DNA from: DSUN01 sp035527715
GTDB lineage: Bacteria > Planctomycetota > PUPC01 > DSUN01
Length of the DNA: 29,395 nucleotides
NCBI GenBank assembly: GCA_035527715.1
Contig: DATKZY010000243.1
Location: 1 to 29,395, forward strand
Direction of reading: 5' to 3'
Shown: piece after piece, positions 17,329 through 26,276 of the stretch
How the letters are laid out: every line of letters starts with the position of its first letter
Numbering within the stretch: the first letter of the stretch is position 1
Translations under genes and position numbers: made by a program
Notes under the pieces: generated by a model
The model's input: only the letters and a program-made list of their open reading frames with translations
The model's database searches: none
What the model was told of the DNA's origin: nothing

Positions 17329-20300
17329 ATGGTCCTGAAGTGCCCGGCGTGCTCGCAGACGTTCACCGTGCCCGACGGCGTAACGTCGGGGAAGGCCAAG
17401 TGCCCGCAGTGCGGGCAGCGCCTGGATCTGGGCCGCATGCTGCGGCCGGGCGATCTGCGGCCCGGCACGGTGCTGGGCGGCTGCCGGATCGAGGGGGTGC
17501 TGGGCCGGGGCGGCATGGCGACCGTGTACAAGGCCACGCAGATCTCCCTCGAGCGCCCCGTGGCGCTCAAGGTGCTGCCCACCCGGTTCGCCAGCAACCC
17601 TCAGTTCGTCGAGCGCTTCAACCGCGAGGCATCGGCCCTCGCGCTCCTGGCCCACCCGAACATCGTGGGCATCCTGGATAAGGGGGTGGAGGGAGAGACC
17701 TACTACTTCGTGATGGAGTACGTGGAGGGCAAGAGCCTGCGCGACCGGCTGTTGCGCGAGGGCAAGCTCTCGGCCCAGGAGACCCGCCAACTCGTGCAGG
17801 GCGTGTGCGCCGGCCTGGCATATGCCCATGAGAACGGGGTCGTGCACCGCGACCTGAAGCCGGGCAATATCCTGCTGGACGGCGCCGGCACGCCGAAGCT
17901 GGCCGACTTCGGGATCGCGCGCCTGACGGGGACGGACACCCAGGAGGGCTACCAGCTCACGGAGGCCCACACGGTGATGGGCAGCGCCGACTACATGGCC
18001 CCCGAGCAGCGCGCGGACGCCGCGAATGCGGACCACCGCGCCGACATCTACTCGCTGGGCGTGATGCTCTACCAGACGCTCACCGGGCAGTTGCCGGTGG
18101 GCAGCTTCAAGCCGGTCGCCCACCTGGTGCCCGGCGTGCCGACCGCGGTGGACCGCGTGGTCCGCACGGCCCTGGCGAGCGCGCCCGACGACCGCTACGA
18201 CAGCGTAGGCAAGTTCCTGTTCGCCCTCAACCACGCCTTCGACGAGACGGCGGCGGCGCGGCACGCGCCGCGCGTGGCCGTCCAGGCCCGGCGTCGCAAG
18301 ACGCCCACGGCAGTCGCCGTGCTGGTCGCCGCGGCGGCCATGGCGGTTGTCGTGGGGCTCGTCGCCCTCGTGCGCCCCCGGGGCCGCGCCGAGCCCCCGC
18401 CGCCTCCGCCCCCGCCGAGCACCAACCACAAGGTGGTGCGCACCGCGACGCGGGTGACCACGCCACATGTCGTGCGGCCCAAGCCGCCCGAGCCGATGCC
18501 CAAGAAGGCCCCGCCGCCCCCCGGCGAGGAGCCGGCCGCCGTACGCCAGGCCCTCGCCGGCATCCGCGAGTACATCGCGGCGCACCCCGACGACTATCCC
18601 ACCCAGGTCCAGCGCCTGAAGGACATTCTGCTCAACCACGGGAACCCGCAGGTGCTGGTGGCGGCGAGGAAGGAAATGAACGCGGTGGGCGAGCGCCTGG
18701 ACAAGGCGATCGCCGAGCACTTCGCCGGCGCGCGGAAGCGCGCCGACGCGCTGATGGCCCAGCGGGCCTACGGCGCCGCCGTCCGCCTCGTGGGCACCCT
18801 GCCCCCCAACCTCTTCACCTCGGAGGCCAAGAAGGAGGCCGACGGCCTGGTGCAGGAGTACCGCGGCAAGTGCTGGACGGCCTTCGGGCACGACTGCAAG
18901 CGCGCGGCCGCCCTGGTGGAGGCGGGCAAGATCGCCGAGGCGGCCGCCGTCCTCAGCGTCGCGTACCCCTCGGCCGAGCTCCAGAAGCTCGCGGCCGAGG
19001 AGCTCGCCAAGCTCAAGCAGGCCCTCGCGGCCCAGCAGGAGCGGGTGCGCAAGGAGCAGGCCAAGCTCCGCGCGGACCTCACCGTCCGGCTCAAGGCCCT
19101 CTGGGCCGACCGCTGCTACCCCGAGGGCCCGCCCCTGGCGAAGCAGGCGCTCGCACAGGCCCCCGACGAGCCGTCCCGCGCGGCCCTCGCCCCGCACGCG
19201 CGCGCCGCCGCCCTGCTCGACGCCTTGTGGAAGGCGACCCTCGAGGCCGTCGCGGCGCGCAAGGGCGGCTACATCACCCTCGCAAACAGCAAGTACGTGG
19301 TCAAGGACGTGGACGGCGAGAGTGTCGTCCTCACCCTCGGCGAGGGCAGAGGCGAGGTCAAGCGCGAGCTGCGGAAGCAGAGCACGGAAGACCTGTACCT
19401 GCTGGCGCGCGACTGGCTGGACACGGCGAAGAAGGCCGACGACAATCTGATGCTGGGTCTGTTCTTCACCTACGAGGGCAAGCCGGACCCCGCCGCGGCC
19501 GCGCGGGCCTTCGAGAAGGCCATCGGCCTCGGCGCCGCGCCGCAACTCGTCGCCGCCCTGCGCGACCTCAACGGCGCCTCGACCGCGCCCGACGTCAAGG
19601 AGCACGACCCGAAGGAGAAAGAGCCGGAGCCGCCCGCCGTCGCCGGCTATGCCCTCGACCTCAGCGGCGTCTCGGACTACGTGGACGTCCCCGACGAGCG
19701 CCGCAAGCGCTCGCTCCGCCTCAAGGCATTCACCGCCGAGGCCTGGGCCTGGCGCCGCCCGCTCCCGGCCGAGGCCCTCCCGCGCTATGTCCTCGCCAAG
19801 AACGCCGGGTGGACGGATTCCCTGTCCTTCGCGATCTACGTCGAGGACGGCTGCTGGGCCTACGCCACGGGCGACGGCGTCGAAGGGGACCCCGTCGTCA
19901 CCCGAGTCCCCTGCCCCACCGGCGTCTGGAGCCACTGCGCGCTCGTGTACGAGGAGGGCTTCCGCACGCTCTTCGTGGACGGCAAGCAGGCGCACCGGAG
20001 CCGTGGGAAGCGCCGCATCGGCTTCGACGACCAGCCGCTCTACGTGGGCGCCGTGGGCCTCGACGGCAATGCGGCCCACTTCTGGGGCGGCGGCATTGAC
20101 GAGGTGCGCATCACCAACGGCGTGCGCTACCGCAAGGACTTCACGCCCGAGCGCGAGCTCAAGGCCGACGACGCCACGCACCTCCTCCTCCACGCCGACG
20201 ACGGTAAGGGCCTGCGCGTGAAGGACTCCAGCCGCTTCGAGAACCACGGCGTGCTCCGCGGCGCCGCCGCCTTCCTCGCGCCCGGCGACTTCAAGGTGCG

Positions 20301-20394
20301 CAGGCCGGGCCCGCCCGCGCCGCCGCCGAAGGGGCCGCCCGTCAAGCAGCCGCCGGCCGGGCCCGCTCCCCCCAAGGCCGGGCCGGGCAACTGA
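17329..20394 (+). CDS. Membrane Ser/Thr protein kinase with zinc ribbon and LamG domain
   Basis: A 1021-aa Hanks-type kinase. Residues 5-28 form a zinc ribbon with two CxxC pairs (C5/C8 and C25/C28). The kinase domain (about 50-310) has the Gly-rich loop GRGGMATVYKA, K81 in VALK, HRD at 173-175 in HRDLKPGN, DFG at 193-195 and MAPEQ, so it should be active. A single membrane helix lies near 326-347, followed by a Pro-run (about 355-364). The outside part is a helical Lys/Ala/Glu-rich region (about 400-760) and a LamG/concanavalin-like domain (about 774-975), ending in a Pro/Lys/Gly-rich tail. The layout suggests sensing of a surface ligand, possibly a glycan, with signalling inside the cell. 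It is divergent from tpx. The ATG at 17329 has no strong ribosome site. Confidence 0.9.
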   Translation: MVLKCPACSQTFTVPDGVTSGKAKCPQCGQRLDLGRMLRPGDLRPGTVLGGCRIEGVLGRGGMATVYKATQISLERPVALKVLPTRFASNPQFVERFNREASALALLAHPNIVGILDKGVEGETYYFVMEYVEGKSLRDRLLREGKLSAQETRQLVQGVCAGLAYAHENGVVHRDLKPGNILLDGAGTPKLADFGIARLTGTDTQEGYQLTEAHTVMGSADYMAPEQRADAANADHRADIYSLGVMLYQTLTGQLPVGSFKPVAHLVPGVPTAVDRVVRTALASAPDDRYDSVGKFLFALNHAFDETAAARHAPRVAVQARRRKTPTAVAVLVAAAAMAVVVGLVALVRPRGRAEPPPPPPPPSTNHKVVRTATRVTTPHVVRPKPPEPMPKKAPPPPGEEPAAVRQALAGIREYIAAHPDDYPTQVQRLKDILLNHGNPQVLVAARKEMNAVGERLDKAIAEHFAGARKRADALMAQRAYGAAVRLVGTLPPNLFTSEAKKEADGLVQEYRGKCWTAFGHDCKRAAALVEAGKIAEAAAVLSVAYPSAELQKLAAEELAKLKQALAAQQERVRKEQAKLRADLTVRLKALWADRCYPEGPPLAKQALAQAPDEPSRAALAPHARAAALLDALWKATLEAVAARKGGYITLANSKYVVKDVDGESVVLTLGEGRGEVKRELRKQSTEDLYLLARDWLDTAKKADDNLMLGLFFTYEGKPDPAAAARAFEKAIGLGAAPQLVAALRDLNGASTAPDVKEHDPKEKEPEPPAVAGYALDLSGVSDYVDVPDERRKRSLRLKAFTAEAWAWRRPLPAEALPRYVLAKNAGWTDSLSFAIYVEDGCWAYATGDGVEGDPVVTRVPCPTGVWSHCALVYEEGFRTLFVDGKQAHRSRGKRRIGFDDQPLYVGAVGLDGNAAHFWGGGIDEVRITNGVRYRKDFTPERELKADDATHLLLHADDGKGLRVKDSSRFENHGVLRGAAAFLAPGDFKVRRPGPPAPPPKGPPVKQPPAGPAPPKAGPGN

Positions 20395-20418
20395 TGGCCC
20401 GCGTCGCACGGCCACGCC

Positions 20419-20448
20419 TTGACTCGCGGAAGCGGCGGCAGGTAGAAT
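20419..20448 (+). promoter_or_regulatory. Sigma-70 promoter of the GyrI-like gene
   Basis: TTGACT (20419-20424) and TAGAAT (20443-20448) are 18 nt apart, each matching 5 of 6 consensus bases. The predicted start is near 20455, about 60 nt before the ATG at 20514. Confidence 0.65.
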
Positions 20449-20513
20449 GACCTCTGTGCCTGACGAAACAGGCGTGCGCGCCCCCCGCTCCTCTCGAAAG
20501 GATCAACCGCCGC

Positions 20514-20981
20514 ATGGAGGCACCGCAGCGAAAACACATCGGCCCGCAGACCGTCGCGTTCATCGAGCACAAGGGGCCATATGGTGACATTGGCCGCGTC
20601 TACCAGCGGCTCTTCGGGTGGGCGGCCCGGGCGGGCGTGAGGCCCGCCGGCCCCGCGTTCACCTGCTTTCTCGAGCCGCCCGACAAGCTCGACTGGGCGG
20701 CCGGGCGCTTCGAGGTCTGCCTGCCCGTCGCCAAGGGCACGGCAGGCGCCGGCGGCGTCCGTGTCAAGGAGCTGCCGGCGACCGACGTCCTCGCGGTCGT
20801 CGTCCAGGGGCCGTACAGCGAGATGCCCGCCCACTACTCGGAGCTGCTGGCCTGGATGTCGGTCGAGGGCGAGGCCCCCGCGGGGCCGCCGCGCGAGACC
20901 TACCTCGTCCATCCCGGGCCCGACGGCTCGGGCGACCCGAAGACGTTCCGCACCGAGATCCAGTTTCCCGTGAGCGACTAG
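20514..20981 (+). CDS. GyrI-like effector-binding domain protein
   Basis: A stand-alone GyrI-like (SOUL/AraC effector-binding fold) protein of 155 aa. Family features include the opening TVAFIEHKGPYGDIGRVYQR, a central FEVCLPVAKG strand and VVVQGPYSEMPAHYSELLAW, which repeats the first half; the fold is two such halves. The C-terminus RETYLVHP with TEIQFPV is also typical. Family members bind small hydrophobic or drug-like molecules, and some hydrolyse toxic compounds. No DNA-binding domain is attached, so this is not a regulator by itself. It has its own promoter between the kinase and a small orphan gene. The ligand is unknown. Confidence 0.82.
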   Translation: MEAPQRKHIGPQTVAFIEHKGPYGDIGRVYQRLFGWAARAGVRPAGPAFTCFLEPPDKLDWAAGRFEVCLPVAKGTAGAGGVRVKELPATDVLAVVVQGPYSEMPAHYSELLAWMSVEGEAPAGPPRETYLVHPGPDGSGDPKTFRTEIQFPVSD

Positions 20982-20995
20982 GTCGCGCCGAGGAG

Positions 20996-21025
20996 AGATG
21001 CTTCGCTGTCGCTCAGCATGACAGG
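20996..21025. repeat. Dispersed repeat of the CTTCGCT/CTCAGCATGACAG type
   Basis: The 30-nt stretch contains an inverted pair, ATGCT (20999-21003) and AGCAT (21015-21019), around TCGCTGTCGCTC. I recall near-identical sequences scattered between genes of several environmental bacterial groups. It lies between the GyrI-like stop and the start of the 73-aa gene. Confidence 0.45.
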
Positions 21026-21054
21026 AGGGGGGAGCAGCGACTCAGGGAGCCGCC

Positions 21055-21276
21055 GTGGCAAAGCATCGGGTGGCGTTTTTCAGGCAGTACCCCTTCGTGC
21101 CCGGGCAGAAGATCCACATCCTCGACGGGCCGCGGCGCGGCGACTGGGAGGTCGTCGCCGCCGACGCGAAGGCCGTGAAGGTCCGCTGCCCCATCTCCGG
21201 TCGCGAGTTCGAGTGGAAGAGCTTCTGCCACCTCGTCGAGGAGCGCGACGACGTCGAATGGCCCGCCGCGGACTGA
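21055..21276 (+). CDS. Small conserved-looking hypothetical protein
   Basis: A 73-aa soluble protein starting at a GTG at 21055, with a purine-rich AGGGAG site 5 nt upstream. It opens MAKHRVAFFRQYPFVPGQ and has a beta-rich middle with WEVVAADAKAVKVRCPISGR, then EWKSFCHLVEE. The alternating hydrophobic and charged pattern, and one Cys in CPISG plus one in FCHL, suggest a small SH3-like or KOW-like beta barrel, but I do not recognise a family. It is in the same direction as the GyrI-like gene and may be co-transcribed with it. The coding call rests on protein-like composition and the ribosome site. Confidence 0.55.
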   Translation: MAKHRVAFFRQYPFVPGQKIHILDGPRRGDWEVVAADAKAVKVRCPISGREFEWKSFCHLVEERDDVEWPAAD

Positions 21277-21312
21277 ACGGCTTCCAGCGATTCGGCCCAT
21301 TCCGGGCAAAGA

Positions 21313-21394
21313 CTGCCTGAAGGCAGGACTCCAAACAGGCGGCGAGCCCCGTTCGGGGGCCCACCGCCGGCTGTGGGCTCCTGCCTCCAGGCAG
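21313..21394. repeat. Paired small palindromes between convergent genes
   Basis: CTGCCTGAAGGCAG (21313-21326) and CTGCCTCCAGGCAG (21381-21394) flank a third hairpin, GCCCC-GTTC-GGGGC, at about 21346-21359. The first is followed by GACTCCAAAC, similar to the ACTACAAAC end of the repeats at 425-449 and 9140-9189. The layout of paired mini-hairpins matches that family. The whole convergent gap 21277-21473 holds nothing else that I can support; the element may help end both transcripts. Confidence 0.65.
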
Positions 21395-21473
21395 TCCTGG
21401 CGGCATCACCGGCGCCGCCGAATCGCCGAGAGCCATTTGGGCAACCGCCAGTCGCGCCCGGCGCGGTCTGGGG

Positions 21474-24245
21474 TTACTGGCGGCCGGTAGCCCGCTGCAC
21501 CTGGCCGGCGAGGTCGAAGAGCTTCCTGCGCTCGCCCTGCCAGCCGGAGCTGAGGTACCAGCGGTGCCCGGGGATTCCAGGCGTCCAGCGCCAGGCGCTG
21601 GCGCCGAAGAAGAATGGGCCGCCGAGCTGGTAGTTGCTGAGCGCCCGCCACATGTGGAGCAGCCGCAGGTCGAGGGCTTCCTGGCAGCGGCGTGCCAGCG
21701 CCGGGCCGAGCCGGGCCTTGAGCGACTCGTCGGTCAGGGCTCTCTCGATGCAGATCCGGGCCTCGCATTCCTGGACGCCCTCCGTCAGGGCCACCAGGCG
21801 GGTCGTGGCCAGCGGGCCGTCGGGCCCGGGGGCCAGGATGGAGTTGCACAGGTTCAGGTTGATCCAACTGCCGCTCCAGGCGCCCGCGGTGTAGCGAGCG
21901 TGGGCATGGGCGACGCGGCGGCCTTGCTCGTTCTTGATGGCCCGCCAGTAGTCGGCGCCGATGCGGCCGATGCCACGCAGCTCCCCGGTGATGGCCGTCT
22001 CGGCGTAGAAGCGCCAGCGGGTCGAGGGGTAGCTGTCCAGGTCGAGGTTGCGCTCGAAGAGGGCGTCGAGTCGCGGCTCCTTCCAGCCATAGAGGCTCTC
22101 GACGGTGGGGGGCTTCTCCTGGTTCGTCTGCACGCCGCCGTCGGCGAAGCGGAAGCCGCCCCAGACGGTGGCCTGGTAGCCCACCTCCGCAATGCCGTAG
22201 ACCTTTTGCTTCCAGCGGCCGTGGCCCTGCTGGACCCAGGGCAGATCCGGGGCGATGTCGTGGAAGAACTGGATGTGCTCCTTGGGCGGCATGGCGTCGG
22301 TGAACATGCCCAGCATCAGGCCCTTCTCGAGGCCGCGTTTCCGCAGCCGCTGGCGAACCTGGGCGATCAGCTCTTGCCAGATGGCCTTGCTGCCCGGCTC
22401 GGTCAAGGGGGCCAGGGGCCGGCTCTCGGTCTTCCCGGTGGGTGGGTCCAGCACCGTGACCAGTGGGCCGCCCTTGGAGGTGGCCTGGCGCTGTTCCAGC
22501 TCGGGGCTGAAGCGCTTGCCGACGCTCTCCTTGGTGCTCATGTAGACTTCCCAGACCTGGAGCACCAGCACCTTCGGCCGGCCCATGTGCTTCTCGGCCA
22601 GGTCCAGGTACCGGTCCATGATTGAGAAGTCCCATTCGTACTGGTTCTCGCCTTTCCGGACCCAACGGATCATCGACTCGGCGTTGCCCAGGTTCGTTCG
22701 GGCGATGGCTGGCAGGTAGAGCGACCGCGCGCCGCAGTCGTGGATGAGGCGGAACGACTCGGCGATCTTCTGCCAGTGCGCGTCGGACCACAGGGGCAGG
22801 TCGTACTCGAGGGCCAACGTGTCGGGCGATTGGATGAGCTCGACCCAGGTGCGGTGGTCCTGCGGGGCGGGCAGCGTGTAGTCGGCCACGTCGAGTTGGA
22901 CGGCGACGACCGCGGGCTCTTCGTCCCTGGCCTCGATTCGCAGCTGGCCCTGGTAGCGGCCGGCCTTGCCGTCGCGGGGCACGGCGGCCGTGACCCAGAC
23001 CGGGACGACCGCCCCGGCGAGGGCGCCGCCGGACCCGCCCACGGGCACTTCGGCGGGAGGGGTATCGGCCAAGGCGCCGAAGAGGGCCGGACGCCGCGGG
23101 TAGGGCTCGCGGATGGCGTCGCGCCCTTCGCCGTAGCAGAAGCCGGCCTCGGTGCCCCAGCGGCAGCCATAGCGAACGCGGACCGCGGGGGCCGCAATCG
23201 CGCCGCCCGGGCCGTTGAGGTCGCCCACGGCGGCCTTCAGGCCCCTGATGGCCCTTGCGGAGCCGACCACGGCCTTCCCGCTCACGGAGCCGCCGCGTGC
23301 CCCGACGAGACGGATGGGACGCAACGCCTTGCAGGGGTCGCCGTAGTCGAGGCTGCCATCGGCGGCGAGGGGATCGCTGTTCCACACCTGGAAGCCGGCC
23401 GGCCGCCCGGCGTTTGGCACCAGGCCGGCGGAACCCGAGGCCGTCAACTGCACCTCGCGCAGTTGGCAGGCATACCAGTCGAACCGGTTGTGCCGGTTCC
23501 TGCCGCCGGCCTGCTCGCGGGTCTCCAGCAGCACCTTGTGGTACGGCGAGCGGATCAACTCGATGGCCAGAACGTTGAGGCCATGGCGCAGGGCCGACGC
23601 TGGAACGGCGAGGCCCTCGAGCCTGCGGTCTCGGGACGCGATGCGTTGCGCCGCCTCGGCATCGGGTGCGGGGGCCAGCCTGCCGGGGCCGATGTAGGTG
23701 CCTTCCTGGGCCAACAGGTCGCCCGACGCCTTGACGTAGGCCTCGAGCGGGTAGGCTTCGGCCAGGGTGGCCTCGCCGATCGCTCCTGCCGGCAGATGGC
23801 GGCGCGTCAGCTCCGTGCCGTTCAGGTAGGCGATGGCCCCGCCGCGGTAGTGGAGTGTGAGCCGGAGGTCCTGGACCTTCGCGGGATCGGTGACCATGAA
23901 CTTGCCCCGAAGGCACTGGCGGGCCAGGTACGGCGTCTGGCAGCCCCCCTGGGGCATGGTTCGCAGCCAGTGGGAGTCATCGAAGTCGGGGGCTTGCCAG
24001 TTGGCGGGCGGCGGCGGCGTCGCGCCGTCCAGCCAGGCGTTCTTGCGCAGGACGGGCTCGATGCGGTCGCCGACGGCAACGACCGGGGGCTTGAGCGTGT
24101 GGTGCATCCGCCAGTAACTGGTGGCTCCGAGGACCACGGTCCTCTCGGGAGCCGCGGCAGCCGCCCAGGCCGTGTTCGAGGGCAGCACCAGACGAATTGC
24201 GAACAGCGCCAGCGCCGCGAGGCACGGCTTGCAGAGGGCCTTCAC
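21474..24245 (-). CDS. Large secreted GH123/DUF4091-like protein
   Basis: About 923 aa. The GTG at 24245 overlaps the previous stop by four bases (GTGA) and begins a signal peptide (VKALCKPCLAALALFAIRLV to AAAAPE). The N-terminal third looks like a jelly-roll domain (DSHWLRTMPQGG, LTLHYRGGAIAYLNGTEL). The C-terminal half looks like the barrel and tail of uncharacterised DUF4091/GH123-like proteins: DFSIMDRYLDLAEKHMGRPK, WGGFRFADGG, GRIGADYWRAI and LTEGVQECEARICIERAL. The known GH123 enzyme is a beta-N-acetylgalactosaminidase; activity here is not established. It is last in a three-gene operon with an alpha/beta hydrolase and a barrel protein, which suggests extracellular glycan breakdown. The upstream extension of the frame to 24413 lies over the previous gene and is rejected. 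Confidence 0.7.
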   Translation of the reverse strand: MKALCKPCLAALALFAIRLVLPSNTAWAAAAAPERTVVLGATSYWRMHHTLKPPVVAVGDRIEPVLRKNAWLDGATPPPPANWQAPDFDDSHWLRTMPQGGCQTPYLARQCLRGKFMVTDPAKVQDLRLTLHYRGGAIAYLNGTELTRRHLPAGAIGEATLAEAYPLEAYVKASGDLLAQEGTYIGPGRLAPAPDAEAAQRIASRDRRLEGLAVPASALRHGLNVLAIELIRSPYHKVLLETREQAGGRNRHNRFDWYACQLREVQLTASGSAGLVPNAGRPAGFQVWNSDPLAADGSLDYGDPCKALRPIRLVGARGGSVSGKAVVGSARAIRGLKAAVGDLNGPGGAIAAPAVRVRYGCRWGTEAGFCYGEGRDAIREPYPRRPALFGALADTPPAEVPVGGSGGALAGAVVPVWVTAAVPRDGKAGRYQGQLRIEARDEEPAVVAVQLDVADYTLPAPQDHRTWVELIQSPDTLALEYDLPLWSDAHWQKIAESFRLIHDCGARSLYLPAIARTNLGNAESMIRWVRKGENQYEWDFSIMDRYLDLAEKHMGRPKVLVLQVWEVYMSTKESVGKRFSPELEQRQATSKGGPLVTVLDPPTGKTESRPLAPLTEPGSKAIWQELIAQVRQRLRKRGLEKGLMLGMFTDAMPPKEHIQFFHDIAPDLPWVQQGHGRWKQKVYGIAEVGYQATVWGGFRFADGGVQTNQEKPPTVESLYGWKEPRLDALFERNLDLDSYPSTRWRFYAETAITGELRGIGRIGADYWRAIKNEQGRRVAHAHARYTAGAWSGSWINLNLCNSILAPGPDGPLATTRLVALTEGVQECEARICIERALTDESLKARLGPALARRCQEALDLRLLHMWRALSNYQLGGPFFFGASAWRWTPGIPGHRWYLSSGWQGERRKLFDLAGQVQRATGRQ

Positions 24246-26266
24246 TTCGCCTCCGCCTTCGGCTTCCCTGTGGGATCCGCCGGCTGGCGGGTTGTGACCG
24301 GCCGCGGGGCGATCGCCTTCACGAGGTCGGGCAGGTCGTAGCACGCCAGCGCCCCAGGCACTGCCTGGTTGAGCTGGTCCTTGGCCCGCGGCGTCGCCAC
24401 GACGTCCATCCACGACTCGATGGACTTCTCGACGGTGACCTCGCGGAGGCGCTCGTCGAGCGCCGCGGCGTGGAGGGCGACAGGCCCGCCCTTCTCAACT
24501 CCCACGATGGCGAGCTTCGCCGCGTCCACCTCGGGCCGGGCGGCCAGGACGCCCAGGGCCGCGAGCGCATCCTCCACGCGCTGGCCGAGCCAGGGGCGGC
24601 CGAGATGGAAGGTGATGTGGGCGAGGGGGAACTCGTGGTGCCAGTAGCGGCTCGGCTTGGCCGGCGCCGTCTCGCCGCAGCCGCGCACGTCCACGCTCAG
24701 CACCACCCGGCCCTCCTTGGCCAGTTTCTCGACGGCACCGCCGGGCGCGGCATCGGCGGCCTTGCCGCGGCCGTCCACGTAGAGCACGCCTGGCCGCTTG
24801 CCCTCGCCCTTCGGCACGAAGAGCAGGGCCGGCACGGGCACTTCCTCTCCTCGCTCGATGAGCAGCTTCTCGATGGAGTAACCGTCGCGCTCGATGCGGC
24901 CCGCGGCCTTGACCGTCGGCTTGCCCTCGATGGCGCGAACGCCCGCCAGCCGCCGCACTTCGGCCAGGCACTTCGCCTTCGGGTTGTCCTTCCAGAACGC
25001 CTCGCGCTGGGCGGCGGAAGCCTTCGCCCGCTGGAGATTGAGGTCCCAGACGGTCACACCCTTGAGGTCGAAGACCACCTGACCGCTCTTGGTGGCCCAG
25101 AGGTCCTTCTCGGCCTCGGACTTCAGATCGGGTTCGGTCACCGGCTCGTCCACGCCCTGGAGCCATCGGCGCATCCAGCGGATCATCGCCTCGCGCTGGA
25201 GCTTCGGGTAGCCATGGCCGCCGGGCACCTCGCAAATGTCCACCCGCTCCGAATGGCCGAGCAGGGTGAAGAGGCGCTTCGCCTCGCGGAAGGTCGCCCA
25301 CGTGCCCGCCTGGTCGAAGAAGTCCTTGCTCGCGGCCAGGATGAGGCGCGGGTTGGGCGCGTGCATCGTCAGGTAGTCGGCGTGCTCGATGCCGTCGGCC
25401 ACCTGGTTGGGGATGTTCTGCTCGCCGTCCTGCGGGCCGATCGTGGCGAAGAGGCGCTCGAGCGACGTGATGTAGCACGAGGGCGCGGCGACGACGATCC
25501 GCTCGTCCGTGGCGGCCAGGTACGAGGTCATCGTGCCGCCGCCCGAGCAGCCGGTCACGCCGATGCGCTTCGGGTCCACCTCGGGGCGGCTGAGCAGGTA
25601 GTCGAGCGAGCGCACGCCGTCCCAGATGCGATAGTGTGCGGTGCAGAGGCCGACGAGGCGCGCCCCGATGTCCACCTGCGTGTGCTCGCCGGTGCCGGCC
25701 ATCAGCGGCTTGCCATTGGCGTCGAGGGTCTGGATGCGCTCGCCCTGGCCGATGGGGTCGTAGGAGAGGGCCACGAAGCCGTTCTTCACCGCGAGCAGGG
25801 CGACCTGTTGGTTTCCGCCGCCGGCCTTCGCGTCGCGGTTGTGGCCCGACGGGTTGAGGATGGCGGGATACGGCGGCTTGCCCATCGTGGGCACGTAGAG
25901 GCACGCGGTCACGTGGTGGTTCGGCCGGCTCTCGTAGATGACCTTCTCGACGCGGTAGCCGTCGCGCTCCAGCGTGCCCGTGATCTTGGCATTGAGCGGC
26001 GTCTTTTCGGGGAACGGCCCGACGGCGGCGAGCCACTTCGCCCGCATCTCCTTCTGGCGGGCGAGCACCTGGTCGGCGGTCGTGAAGGCGTCCACCGCCT
26101 TCCGCCGCGCGTCGAAGTGCTTCTGGCACTCGCCGAGCAAGTAGGCGTGGAACATTCGCTCGCCGGCCTTGGGCGGCAGGCAACTGAGGTCCTCCTTCTC
26201 GCCGCCGCGCGCCATCACCGCGGCCACGAGCATCGCAACCGCCAGGCCCCACATGATCTCGTGCAT
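24242..26266 (-). CDS. Exported tandem alpha/beta hydrolase, acetyl-xylan-esterase-like
   Basis: A 674-aa protein with a signal peptide (HEIMWGLAVAMLVAAVMARG). The first alpha/beta hydrolase domain (about 90-375) is complete: nucleophile S241 in GVTGCSGGG, D315 in SKDFFD and H351 in PGGHGYP. It resembles acetyl xylan esterase or dipeptidyl-peptidase-like esterases of environmental bacteria, with PAILNPSGHNRDAK and SYDPIGQGER as the oxyanion region. The second hydrolase domain (about 470-650) keeps the fold motifs PGVLYVDGRGK and SVDVRGCGET, but the nucleophile elbow reads GVEKGG (E591 in place of Ser) and no catalytic His follows, so it is probably inactive. The ATG has AGGAG 7 nt upstream. 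It is the middle gene of the operon and overlaps the next gene by four bases. Confidence 0.8.
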   Translation of the reverse strand: MHEIMWGLAVAMLVAAVMARGGEKEDLSCLPPKAGERMFHAYLLGECQKHFDARRKAVDAFTTADQVLARQKEMRAKWLAAVGPFPEKTPLNAKITGTLERDGYRVEKVIYESRPNHHVTACLYVPTMGKPPYPAILNPSGHNRDAKAGGGNQQVALLAVKNGFVALSYDPIGQGERIQTLDANGKPLMAGTGEHTQVDIGARLVGLCTAHYRIWDGVRSLDYLLSRPEVDPKRIGVTGCSGGGTMTSYLAATDERIVVAAPSCYITSLERLFATIGPQDGEQNIPNQVADGIEHADYLTMHAPNPRLILAASKDFFDQAGTWATFREAKRLFTLLGHSERVDICEVPGGHGYPKLQREAMIRWMRRWLQGVDEPVTEPDLKSEAEKDLWATKSGQVVFDLKGVTVWDLNLQRAKASAAQREAFWKDNPKAKCLAEVRRLAGVRAIEGKPTVKAAGRIERDGYSIEKLLIERGEEVPVPALLFVPKGEGKRPGVLYVDGRGKAADAAPGGAVEKLAKEGRVVLSVDVRGCGETAPAKPSRYWHHEFPLAHITFHLGRPWLGQRVEDALAALGVLAARPEVDAAKLAIVGVEKGGPVALHAAALDERLREVTVEKSIESWMDVVATPRAKDQLNQAVPGALACYDLPDLVKAIAPRPVTTRQPADPTGKPKAEAK

Positions 26267-26276
26267 CGCGCGTCTC

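Noticed and set aside
17155..20415. 1086-codon minus-strand open frame opposite the kinase gene
   Set aside because: No recognisable domain and biased composition, while the plus strand encodes an intact kinase with all motifs.
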